27,670 nucleotides of DNA from a virus. A program made the position numbers and the translations under genes. Shown here piece after piece: positions 1 to 6,426 of the stretch; position 1 is the stretch's first letter, and each line of letters starts with the position of its first letter. The notes beneath the pieces were generated by a model. The model did not search any database. It was given only the letters and a program-made list of their open reading frames with translations, and was not told the DNA's origin. Location: the IMG/VR virus record IMGVR_UViG_3300035661_000278, positions 1-27,670 of that record; one strand, written 5' to 3'.

Positions 1-102
1 GCAGAACCCGGCGGGTCCACCACAAATACATACTATAAGGTCTCGGTCGTTACCAGCGTAGCAAAAACGACTACAGTATGTATTTTTGATGGGCCCGATT
101 AG
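1..102 (+). CDS. 3' end of a truncated upstream CDS
   Basis: Frame 1 is open from the left edge to a TAG at 100-102 and encodes 33 residues rich in Thr, Val and Ser (for example TYYKVSVVTSV). The other two forward frames close within 60 bases. The composition resembles a beta-sandwich (fibronectin-III-like) end of a virion or tail protein, but it is too short to assign. No function is claimed. It is followed by coding-like sequence in the same frame and then by the terminator at 268-288, which supports a rightward gene ending here. Confidence 0.4.
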   Translation, partial: AEPGGSTTNTYYKVSVVTSVAKTTTVCIFDGPD

Positions 103-216
103 GATCGATTGATGTGTAATACGAGCAACGGAGTTTACAGTGAGGCGACTGACTTTACAGCGCAATGACTAACTGCAAACGATAACGCAGAGCCAGCAAT
201 GGCATTAGCAGCCTAA
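103..216 (+). other. Coding-like extension past the TAG, in frame
   Basis: In the same frame as the preceding partial CDS, translation beyond TAG (100-102) gives protein-like stretches: SNGVYSEATDFTAQ before TGA (166-168), then LTANDNAEPAMALAA before TAA (214-216). The first stretch resembles the last strand of a fibronectin-III-like domain. This could be the decayed or insertion-interrupted end of the upstream gene. Three different stops make systematic recoding unlikely, and all three stop codons are used normally elsewhere in the window. Confidence 0.25.
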
Positions 217-267
217 TTTAGGTATGTAGGGGTAGGTATTACCTGGCAACAGAACTATACCCAGAAG

Positions 268-288
268 GGCAGCGAAAGCTGCCTTTTT
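268..288 (+). terminator. Rho-independent terminator
   Basis: GGCAGC (268-273), GAAA tetraloop (274-277), GCTGCC (278-283), then TTTTT. Flanking bases can extend the stem by about three more pairs. It ends the transcript arriving from the left edge of the window. Confidence 0.85.
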
Positions 289-294
289 GTTTAT

Positions 295-324
295 TTGTTT
301 TGTGATATATTTCTCGCATAATAT
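295..324 (+). promoter_or_regulatory. Candidate sigma70 promoter for the tRNA-like leader
   Basis: TTGTTT (295-300), 18-bp spacer, TAATAT (319-324). The predicted start is near 331, which is within one base of the 5' end of the tRNA-like element at 330. The -35 is weak, so the assignment rests mainly on the -10 and the position just after a terminator. Confidence 0.4.
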
Positions 325-329
325 TTTAT

Positions 330-397
330 GCTTCATTCGGTGTCGTGGGAAACACGGGTTGAGAAGACTAGGATGCTGTTCGAATCAGCAATGAAGC
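330..397 (+). ncRNA. tRNA-like element (acceptor + T arm) in a 5' leader
   Basis: GCTTCAT (330-336) pairs perfectly with ATGAAGC (391-397) like a 7-bp acceptor stem. TGCTG (374-378) pairs with CAGCA (386-390) around the loop TTCGAAT, a perfect canonical T arm, and a T sits at position 8 of the element. The middle 37 bases do not make a normal D arm plus anticodon arm: there is one hairpin, CGTG-GGAAA-CACG (344-356), or alternatively GTGT/ACAC, and no 5-bp anticodon stem. No CCA is encoded. It could be a degenerate tRNA, an RNase P or maturation mimic, or a 5'-stabilising cap for the downstream mRNA. A functional tRNA is unlikely. Confidence 0.5.
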
Positions 398-425
398 AAC
401 ACACAACACACAACACACAACACAC
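398..425 (+). repeat. Tandem heptamer (AACACAC)x4 leader
   Basis: Four exact copies of AACACAC, followed by a partial A/C-rich copy up to the ribosome-binding site (aaagga) of the gene at 446. The A/C-only composition makes an unstructured leader between the tRNA-like element and the start codon, which could favour ribosome loading. Confidence 0.8.
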
Positions 426-445
426 AAAACACAAAGGAAAATATT

Positions 446-679
446 ATGTCAACTAAAACACCATTCGAACTCAGATATGATCTATTGCGTCTTGCTAAAG
501 ACACCTTGCAAGATACCTATTATTCTAAGTTGGATGTATACAAATACAACAATGAGATATATAGAGGCGTAGCAGCTACGAAACGACTTCCCAATGACTA
601 CCCTACTATTCCAACCAAAGAAGAAATCTTTGCGTTGGCAGCGGAGTTTAAGGGATTCGTTGAGGATAACCGAAAGTAA
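446..679 (+). CDS. Small conserved-type phage protein, 77 aa
   Basis: Starts at ATG 446 behind AAAGGA with good spacing. The protein begins STKTPFELRYDLLRLAKDTL and carries a second half with YPTIPTKEEIFALAAEF. It looks like a soluble, helical, charged protein with no signal peptide or membrane segment. Small proteins with this FELR...EEI layout are, as far as I recall, common in T4-like phages of aquatic bacteria, without known function. It is the first gene behind the tRNA-like leader and is followed by a separate promoter, so it may be monocistronic. Confidence 0.75.
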   Translation: MSTKTPFELRYDLLRLAKDTLQDTYYSKLDVYKYNNEIYRGVAATKRLPNDYPTIPTKEEIFALAAEFKGFVEDNRK

Positions 680-691
680 CATTATTAGAAC

Positions 692-720
692 ATGACATTA
701 TGTGAAAAATACCACATAGT
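692..720 (+). promoter_or_regulatory. Sigma70-like promoter for the DUF992 gene
   Basis: ATGACA (692-697), 17-bp spacer, CATAGT (715-720). The predicted start is near 727, giving a leader of about 27 bases with AGGAG upstream of ATG 754. Confidence 0.5.
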
Positions 721-753
721 AATAATACAATAAACGAAATAGGAGAATACAAC

Positions 754-1221
754 ATGAAGAAACTATTAATTGCAACTATCGCTGCCTTTTCATTGGCAGC
801 AGCTACTTTGCCTGCAGATGCTAAGGGCGGAGTTAAGGTCGGGACATTGGCATGTCAGGTTAAACCAGGAGTTGGACTCTTGATTGGATCTAACAAGGAT
901 ATGTCTTGCAAGTTTTCTGGCGTGAACGGTGAGCATGCTTCCTACAAGGGAAACATTGCTAAGTTCGGCATTGATGTTGGGTTCACGAATGGTACAACCA
1001 TTCTATGGGGTGTGTTTGCTCCAGCCTGGCAGAATGCACACGCCTTAGACGGTACATATGTTGGTGCAAGTGCAGAAGCCACAGTTGGCGCTGGACTCGG
1101 AGCTAACGTATTAGTTGGTGGGTTGAGGAAGAGTATTGCCCTTCAGCCAATCAGCGTTCAAGGTCAGACTGGTTTAGATGCTAGCTTGGCTCTTGCAAGT
1201 GTCACTTTACATTCTAAGTAA
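754..1221 (+). CDS. DUF992 family exported protein
   Basis: 155 aa with a clear Sec signal peptide (MKKLLIATIAAFSLAA..., probable cleavage after ADA at residue 23). The mature part has the DUF992 layout I recall: KVGTLACQV, a second Cys near residue 52 (MSCKFSG), a KFGIDVGFTNG stretch, GTYVGASAEATVGAGLGANV, LVGGLRKSIALQPISVQ and a small-residue C-terminus. DUF992 proteins are small periplasmic proteins of unknown function, mostly from Rhizobiales and other alphaproteobacteria. Cys34 and Cys52 could form a disulfide. The gene has its own promoter and a strong AGGAG site. A phage copy suggests acquisition from the host and a role in the envelope of the infected cell. Confidence 0.85.
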   Translation: MKKLLIATIAAFSLAAATLPADAKGGVKVGTLACQVKPGVGLLIGSNKDMSCKFSGVNGEHASYKGNIAKFGIDVGFTNGTTILWGVFAPAWQNAHALDGTYVGASAEATVGAGLGANVLVGGLRKSIALQPISVQGQTGLDASLALASVTLHSK

Positions 1222-1304
1222 GTGACATTATAAATAAAAAGTCGCACAGTTATTTGGTATTACGTATAGAGTTTATCGGATAATTGTGCGTCTAATATTT
1301 AGAT

Positions 1305-1475
1305 AATATAGTAAATTATAGTTATATAGTATGGATGTCATTCAGATCCAAAATAGAATTATGTTGTTATCAGTAGTAATTTCATAATCATTTTGGGGAG
1401 AATAGAACAAGCCAAATATAGTAAATTATTAAAGATTAAACTAGAATAGAACGTCATTCTAGATCAAGATAGAAT
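1305..1475 (+). repeat. Two pairs of dispersed direct repeats
   Basis: The 15-mer AATATAGTAAATTAT occurs at 1305-1319 and again exactly at 1415-1429. A second pair, GTCATTC-AGATC-...ATAGAAT, occurs imperfectly at 1337-1360 and 1453-1475. The two units keep the same order about 110-116 bp apart, so the segment looks like an old tandem duplication. Confidence 0.65.
1441..1462. repeat. Inverted repeat CTAGAAT-N8-ATTCTAG
   Basis: A perfect 7-bp inverted repeat with an 8-bp spacer, suitable as a dimeric repressor site. It overlaps the second copy of the imperfect direct repeat. No gene for a cognate regulator is visible nearby. Confidence 0.4.
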
Positions 1476-1590
1476 AACATACATAGTACAATATAGTATG
1501 TAATCATCTTGTACAGAATTGAACGATTCTAATAAAATATATAGTAATAATACATAATAAATATAGAAGACGTGATATGGTTATTAACCA

Positions 1591-1620
1591 GGGCCCGGAA
1601 TTAATAATTCCGAGTCCTTT
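1591..1620 (+). terminator. Terminator-like hairpin upstream of the small membrane gene
   Basis: CGGAATT (1596-1602), loop AAT, AATTCCG (1606-1612), with possible outer pairing of GGG to the following CC, then TTTATT. It ends only about 20 bases before the start codon at 1643 and almost abuts its Shine-Dalgarno site. It may terminate a leader RNA or act as an attenuator or stabiliser for that gene. Confidence 0.5.
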
Positions 1621-1642
1621 ATTATCACTTAAAGGAAATATA

Positions 1643-1834
1643 ATGTCAGCATTAATCAGTCTACTTATCTTCATCACCGTAGTGGTGCTTGTGGCATACG
1701 TAGTAATCTGGGCCCTAGAAACTCTTCTCGGAACTATTTTTCCGGGACAGATACAAGCTATTGTTAAGGTAATAGTTGTTCTGGTCGCACTAGGAGTTAT
1801 TGTCCAACATGTCCTCCCATTTATTGGGAATTGA
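1643..1834 (+). CDS. Small membrane protein, 63 aa
   Basis: The start at ATG 1643 is chosen because AAAGGAAA lies just upstream. The upstream in-frame ATG at 1577 would read through the hairpin and lacks a site. Two hydrophobic segments are visible: residues about 3-22 (LISLLIFITVVVLVAYVVIW) and 39-58 (KVIVVLVALGVIVQHVL), separated by a short loop. The family is not recognised. The gene is flanked by a hairpin and by a strong terminator, so it behaves as a single-gene unit. Confidence 0.65.
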   Translation: MSALISLLIFITVVVLVAYVVIWALETLLGTIFPGQIQAIVKVIVVLVALGVIVQHVLPFIGN

Positions 1835-1863
1835 CATAACAACGAACATAGTGATAAATCGAG

Positions 1864-1891
1864 AACCCGGAACGTAAGTTCTGGGTTTTTT
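1864..1891 (+). terminator. Rho-independent terminator
   Basis: AACCC (1864-1868) pairs with GGGTT (1883-1887), and GAAC (1870-1873) pairs with GTTC (1878-1881) around a GTAA loop, with a G-T pair between. A run of T follows. It closes the small membrane-protein transcript. Confidence 0.9.
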
Positions 1892-1922
1892 GTTACTAAA
1901 TGTGCAGTATATCTTATTATCA

Positions 1923-1982
1923 TTGACAAATTTTAAAAAAATATGCATCATCAGTTGACAAATATGGCATACATAGTACTGT
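1923..1982 (+). promoter_or_regulatory. Promoter region for the topoisomerase operon
   Basis: Two perfect -35 hexamers TTGACA occur at 1923-1928 and 1955-1960. The second can pair with the poor -10 TACTGT (1977-1982, spacer 16). A perfect -35 with a weak -10 may point to activator-dependent or middle expression. GGAG near 1994-1998 serves the ATG at 2010. Confidence 0.45.
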
Positions 1983-2009
1983 ACAAGATTATCCGGAGTA
2001 GAATTATTA

Positions 2010-3902
2010 ATGACATCTAAGAAAAACGACGATATTGTCAAATTGAGCGATTATTCGCATTCTCGCCTGAGAACAGAAATGTATTTGGGCAGTCGTAGTC
2101 CGCACACTCAAGTTATTGTTAATTGGGATGGAACGAAACTAAGTCCGGTTGACACGACCTGGACACCTGCTGCTTATTGCGCCTTCCGTGAAATTTTAGA
2201 CAATGCATTAGACGAAGTTGTTGGGCACGGTCATGGTAACCATATAGATGTCACTTACGATCAGAAGACTATGGAATTCACTGTAGCAGACGATGGCCGC
2301 GGTATTCCAATAGATTGGGATGCATCTGAGAATATGCATAAAGCAACAATGGCCTTGACACAAAGCAGGGCTGGACGTAATTTCGGTGTAAGAGAAGAGA
2401 TTCGAGGTACAAATGGAATTGGTGCTAGCGTGGTGGTTAATTGCTCAGAGTATTTCACTGTTGTTATTAACCGCGATTCAAGTAAGTTCACGCAAGAATT
2501 CAAAGAAGGCTCGGTAGCTTTTGATGAACTAGATATCGGTGAACCTAAGATCATAAAAACATCCGGTAACAAAACCGGGACACAAATCAAGTTCAAGCTC
2601 AGTAAACATGTATTCAAGAACATTAAATTGCCCGTCGATTTTATCGAAGCAAGAATGTTTGAGATTGCAGCTAATCATCCTAAGATCAAATTCTCATTCA
2701 ATGGCACAAAGGTTGCAGTTAAGCCGACAATTGAAAAAACAATGTTTGCAGATACTGCCCCTATCTGCATAGAAGTGAATGATAGTAAGTTCAAGAGTAG
2801 TTATTATCTAGTTCCTGGATTTGCTGATGAGGGTGAATACTTACATACAACTGTGAATGATATTCCTGCATTCAACGGTGGCCAACATATCGATACATTC
2901 AAGCGATTGTTCTACGGCGGTCTTATTAAGGCCCTAGAACGTGAGAGCAAGCGTAGATCACTTACACCTAATCGTAGTGATATTGCAGACGGCTTGCTTG
3001 TGTATAACGTTACGACAATGCATGCACCGAATTTCGATAGTCAATCTAAGACACGACTTATCAACGATGACGTTGATGGTTATATTAAGACTGTGTTAGA
3101 GAACGAAGACACATTCAAAAAGATTATACGGACTAACAAGGAATGGATTGATCAAATCTATGCTCGATGTGCTGCCCGTACACAAAAGAAAGATGATGCC
3201 GAGTTAGCCAAGCTTGGACGCAAGATGATGCGCAACAAAGTACCTAAGCTATTAGACGCTAACGGCAAAGATAGAACAAAATGCATTCTGTTGTTAACGG
3301 AAGGCGACTCTGCTAAGACGATGGTTAGTGCTGTTAGAGATCCCGAGATCCATGGTGCATTACCGTTGCGTGGTAAGATTCTAAACGTCCGTGGTGAGAA
3401 TCCAAAGGACATTATAAACAACCAAGTAGTCATGGATTTAATGACATCGATTGGCTTGATCTTCGGACAACCTTGTAAGCGTGAGGATTTACGCTACGGC
3501 AAGGTATATCTTGCAGCTGACCAAGACCCCGACGGTGCAAACATTACTGCATTGCTAGTGAACTTCTTCTATCTGCATTGGCCCGAATTGTTTGATGCAA
3601 CAAAGGAACCGTTCTTCTATGCGTTCATGACTCCGTTCATCATTCAAGAAAAGGGTAAAGCACGCCATTACTGGTATGCACACGATTATCACGAATATGA
3701 TCCGAAGGACTGGAAGAATTGTCCTAAACCAACTCGTGCAAAAGGTTTGGGTAGTTTGGAAGAAGTCGACTGGCGTCATAGCTTAGTGACTCCGCAATTG
3801 ATTCCGTTAATCGACGACGAGAAGTTGAGTGACACATTAGCATTGATATTTGATCCAGATGGTGCAGATGCACGTAAGGAATGGATTGCATTGGATATAT
3901 AA
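2010..3902 (+). CDS. 39: T4-type DNA topoisomerase II, ATPase/TOPRIM subunit
   Basis: 630 aa. The GHKL ATPase has REILDNALDE (Glu61, Asn65), DDGRGIP (Asp95-Gly96-x-Gly98) and GTNGIGAS (133-140). A transducer-like region carries FKRLFYGG and RSLTPNRSDIADGL. The TOPRIM domain has TEGDSAK (Glu431) and DQDPDG (Asp504, 506, 508) for Mg2+ in strand cleavage. T4 itself splits this protein into gp39 and gp60; here both parts are one uninterrupted chain, as in many T4 relatives. With the gp52-like subunit it forms an ATP-dependent type II topoisomerase acting at phage replication forks. It is first in an operon and shares TAATG with the next gene. Confidence 0.93.
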   Translation: MTSKKNDDIVKLSDYSHSRLRTEMYLGSRSPHTQVIVNWDGTKLSPVDTTWTPAAYCAFREILDNALDEVVGHGHGNHIDVTYDQKTMEFTVADDGRGIPIDWDASENMHKATMALTQSRAGRNFGVREEIRGTNGIGASVVVNCSEYFTVVINRDSSKFTQEFKEGSVAFDELDIGEPKIIKTSGNKTGTQIKFKLSKHVFKNIKLPVDFIEARMFEIAANHPKIKFSFNGTKVAVKPTIEKTMFADTAPICIEVNDSKFKSSYYLVPGFADEGEYLHTTVNDIPAFNGGQHIDTFKRLFYGGLIKALERESKRRSLTPNRSDIADGLLVYNVTTMHAPNFDSQSKTRLINDDVDGYIKTVLENEDTFKKIIRTNKEWIDQIYARCAARTQKKDDAELAKLGRKMMRNKVPKLLDANGKDRTKCILLLTEGDSAKTMVSAVRDPEIHGALPLRGKILNVRGENPKDIINNQVVMDLMTSIGLIFGQPCKREDLRYGKVYLAADQDPDGANITALLVNFFYLHWPELFDATKEPFFYAFMTPFIIQEKGKARHYWYAHDYHEYDPKDWKNCPKPTRAKGLGSLEEVDWRHSLVTPQLIPLIDDEKLSDTLALIFDPDGADARKEWIALDI

Positions 3903-4249
3903 TGGCCGGCACAGGTTTACATGATGTAGTTAGGTCTGTAGAAAATCTTAAACCACTGCCACGTGGTTCGGTAGCTATCGCTATGGGTAGAATTAAAGAA
4001 ACACCTAACCCACACGGTGGATATTATTATACAACTGACGCTGAATACGAAATGGTACGCAGTACAGTATGTGAATGGTTACACGAAACTCATCGCGATG
4101 AAGAATACACATGTATATATAAATTCTTGAGGGCCGCTCACCTCGATGAGTTCCTGGTCAAGATGTTTATAAAATTTAACAATGAAGAAGTGAAAGTTCA
4201 TTTCTTGTTACTATTTGGCGACGTAATATTAAGGAAGGAATATGCATGA
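3902..4249 (+). CDS. Unknown protein between topoisomerase subunits
   Basis: 115 aa, starting at ATG 3902, which overlaps the TAA of the ATPase subunit. It ends in ATGA overlapping the next start, so it is translationally coupled on both sides. The sequence is soluble with a GRIKETPNPHGGYYY segment and a helical second half (EWLHETHRDEEYTCIYKFLR). The family is not recognised. Its fixed place between two subunits of one enzyme suggests a topoisomerase accessory, but it could be a passenger. Confidence 0.8.
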   Translation: MAGTGLHDVVRSVENLKPLPRGSVAIAMGRIKETPNPHGGYYYTTDAEYEMVRSTVCEWLHETHRDEEYTCIYKFLRAAHLDEFLVKMFIKFNNEEVKVHFLLLFGDVILRKEYA

Positions 4250-5604
4250 CAACATATGCATCAACAACAGATTTTATCCGTACTACGAGTAGGGATTACA
4301 GTATATATGTATGTCAGAGCAGAGGCATACCTAGTGTATGTGATGGTCTGAAAGATTCGCAGCGTAAGGCATTGTTTATTATTAAGCCAATGGCTGAGAA
4401 GATTAAGACCGTATCTCTAGCAGGTACTATGATAAGTTCTAACTTATACTTGCATGGTGACGCATCGGCATCAGAGGCATTAAGTTTAATGGCTGCACCG
4501 TATTGCAATAACGTTCCTTATCTGTACGGCATAGGGGCATTTGGTACCAAGGTTGGTCCAACAGAATGGGGTGCACCACGTTATACATATCTCAAGAAGT
4601 ACGGCATGACAGATGCATTGATTTATCCTGATTATGACATTATCCCGTTGAAGGAAAACTATGACGGATCGGTTATGGAGCCTAAGAACTTCTTACCATT
4701 AATCCCATTAGTATTGTTGAACGGTATATCTGGTATTGCAGTCGGTTGGAGCACCGATATTCTCCCGAGGTCGTTAACAGACATCATTGACGCAACACTT
4801 GCAGCCATTGACAAAAAGAAAGTTAAGACGCTCGATCCTAAGTATGATTACTTGCAATGTAATGTTAAGAACATTGGACCTAACGCATGGGAATTCACAG
4901 GTAAAGTGCGGTTCGATGGTAATACTATTTGGGTTGAGGAGTTGCCACCAGATCTTAGCTTAGAAAAGTTTAAAGCACGATTGAATCAAATGGAAGAAGA
5001 AGAAAAGATTCAAACATACATCGATCGTAGTACCAAGGAAATCAAGATTGAGATACGATTCAAGCGCGGTATGATCGCTGATTGGAATGCAGACAAGGCA
5101 ATAGATTACTTGAAGCTTCGCAGTAAGACAACAGAACGTATTGTTGTTCTTGATTGGGATGGCAACAACATTAGGCAGTATGAAAGTGCCGAACAACTAA
5201 TTAAAGAATTTGTTGAGTGGCGAGTTAAGTTCTATGCAATCAGATACCAACGTATGGTTACTGACCTCACGTATGACCTTAACTTTAACTTAGCCCTAAA
5301 GGCATGTTACGACGGTGGCCTTCCTGCATACCTACCTAAGGCACAGAACAAGGCCGAAGTTGTTGATAAGATAAACAGCCTCATTGCAGGAATAACTGTA
5401 TCAGACGACCAGATTCAGCGTATAGCATCATTACCAAGTTATAGATGGGCGAAAGATGCATATACTGAGATCATTAAGAACATTGCTGATCTTACAAAAA
5501 CTATAGCAGAGTATAATGCTATACTTGCAGACCCTGCTAAGCAACGTGACATATATCGCAAAGAAGTTGCTGCATTAAGTAAGCTGCCTAAGATCGACCG
5601 GTAA
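4246..5604 (+). CDS. 52: T4-type DNA topoisomerase II, DNA-cleavage subunit
   Basis: 452 aa, close to T4 gp52 length. The N-terminus has SRGIPSVCDGLKDSQRKALF, typical of the GyrA/ParC winged-helix core. The catalytic tyrosine is Tyr113 in APRYTYL, preceded by Arg112 as in GyrA/gp52. NGISGIAVGWSTDILPR follows, which is strongly conserved in type IIA enzymes. A coiled-coil region lies after residue 300, and the protein stops without a GyrA-type C-terminal DNA-wrapping domain, as expected for T4-type enzymes. It forms the cleavage core with the 630-aa subunit. ATGA overlap upstream and no gap downstream place it inside the operon. Confidence 0.93.
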   Translation: MTTYASTTDFIRTTSRDYSIYVCQSRGIPSVCDGLKDSQRKALFIIKPMAEKIKTVSLAGTMISSNLYLHGDASASEALSLMAAPYCNNVPYLYGIGAFGTKVGPTEWGAPRYTYLKKYGMTDALIYPDYDIIPLKENYDGSVMEPKNFLPLIPLVLLNGISGIAVGWSTDILPRSLTDIIDATLAAIDKKKVKTLDPKYDYLQCNVKNIGPNAWEFTGKVRFDGNTIWVEELPPDLSLEKFKARLNQMEEEEKIQTYIDRSTKEIKIEIRFKRGMIADWNADKAIDYLKLRSKTTERIVVLDWDGNNIRQYESAEQLIKEFVEWRVKFYAIRYQRMVTDLTYDLNFNLALKACYDGGLPAYLPKAQNKAEVVDKINSLIAGITVSDDQIQRIASLPSYRWAKDAYTEIIKNIADLTKTIAEYNAILADPAKQRDIYRKEVAALSKLPKIDR

Positions 5605-6390
5605 ATGAACGACATTGCTATACTGTTTGGTCCGAGGTCTGGTAGTACCTGGCTGTGTGAATATATAACAGAAACTCTGCATGCAAATGGCATAGACATA
5701 ATGTATTGCGGCGAATTTTGGAGTGTTAATAAATCATTCAAAGCCACACAAGATTCGTTAATCTGTGCCACAGATCACAGTTGGTCGGGTGTCGGAACTA
5801 GCCATGCGCAATCGTATGATACTAAGGTGCAACTGTTTGATCAGTTTCCTACTAGACCAAAGCTAGTTAAGATTCATGAGCATAGAGGGTCTATCGACAA
5901 GGTATATGATCATATGACGGCGCGGCACGCCACATGGATAGTTCTCGAGCGTATTAACAAATTTAATGCTATGGTAAGCCATCTTGTCGCCGGCCATAAC
6001 AATTTATGGCATGCCAGGACAGACTACGACATTTCTACATTTACTAAAGCATATACCGACAACAAGATTACAATTGATATACCCGATGCCGACGAGTGGT
6101 TCACCATCCAACATAGATTTATACAAAAGCGGAAATTAATAGAACATGACACAAATTATATAGGTGCAATTACATATGAGAATCTATATAATGATACAGC
6201 GGCATTGATGCCACCGTTGTTAAAACTAGCAGGGATTGCTAATCCGATAATACTTGATGCTAATAGTCTAGACGGTCTACCCCGCAAAATAGCTGCCGAC
6301 GACTTGAAAAAGGAAATGGTTTCTAATTATGATGAACTATATAAATGGTACAAAAACAGTAAATGGTTTGACATCCATTATCCAAAGTGA
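5605..6390 (+). CDS. Sulfotransferase-like protein
   Basis: 261 aa, with its ATG immediately following the TAA of the gp52-like gene. The N-terminus carries ILFGPRSGSTWL (Arg11, Ser12, Gly13, Ser14, Thr15, Trp16), which matches the 5'-phosphosulfate loop of PAPS-dependent sulfotransferases. A second motif LERINKFNAMVSHL near residue 115 fits the 3'-phosphate-binding motif (R-x-x-x-x-x-x-S). The C-terminal part has YENLYND and a distal WYKNSKWFD. Family members transfer sulfate to carbohydrates or small molecules; the acceptor here is unknown. It may modify host surface glycans or a virion glycan, which would fit the two glycosyltransferases further right. Confidence 0.75.
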   Translation: MNDIAILFGPRSGSTWLCEYITETLHANGIDIMYCGEFWSVNKSFKATQDSLICATDHSWSGVGTSHAQSYDTKVQLFDQFPTRPKLVKIHEHRGSIDKVYDHMTARHATWIVLERINKFNAMVSHLVAGHNNLWHARTDYDISTFTKAYTDNKITIDIPDADEWFTIQHRFIQKRKLIEHDTNYIGAITYENLYNDTAALMPPLLKLAGIANPIILDANSLDGLPRKIAADDLKKEMVSNYDELYKWYKNSKWFDIHYPK

Positions 6391-6391
6391 G

Positions 6392-6419
6392 TTGACAAAC
6401 ATTTATAATAGTGTATTGT
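6392..6419 (+). promoter_or_regulatory. Sigma70-like promoter giving a near-leaderless tilS mRNA
   Basis: TTGACA (6392-6397), 16-bp spacer, TATTGT (6414-6419). The predicted transcription start is near 6426, one base before ATG 6427. No Shine-Dalgarno sequence precedes that ATG. Confidence 0.55.
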
Positions 6420-6426
6420 GTGCAGC

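Larger units (their letters stand above)
1222..1642. other. AT-rich intergenic region with repeats, no gene seen
   Basis: No convincing ORF. It contains a TATAAATA (1229-1236) matching the T4 late consensus, and a long-loop stem CGCACAgTTAT/ATAAtTGTGCG (1243-1253 with 1280-1290) that is followed by T-rich sequence on the minus strand. It also holds two imperfect direct-repeat pairs, an inverted repeat at 1441-1462, several TATAGT-like boxes and a terminator-like hairpin near 1600. It may be a regulatory hub, a site for a small RNA or an origin-like element; nothing shown here decides between these. Confidence 0.6.

Noticed and set aside
1-216. Stop-codon recoding (TAG or TGA read as sense)
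   Set aside because: TAG, TGA and TAA all end well-defined genes elsewhere in the window, and the extension contains all three stops.
330-397. Functional tRNA gene
   Set aside because: Acceptor and T arms are perfect, but the middle is about five bases too short and no 5-bp anticodon stem can be drawn, so it is listed as tRNA-like only.
1229-1236. TATAAATA as a true late promoter
   Set aside because: The sequence fits the core, but it lies directly after a stop, over 400 bp from the next gene, and lacks the trailing CC of the two better elements; kept only as part of the intergenic description.
1504-1929. 141-codon open frame on the minus strand
   Set aside because: It is the reverse of the small membrane gene, its hairpin and its terminator; composition is AT-driven and no ribosome site is seen.
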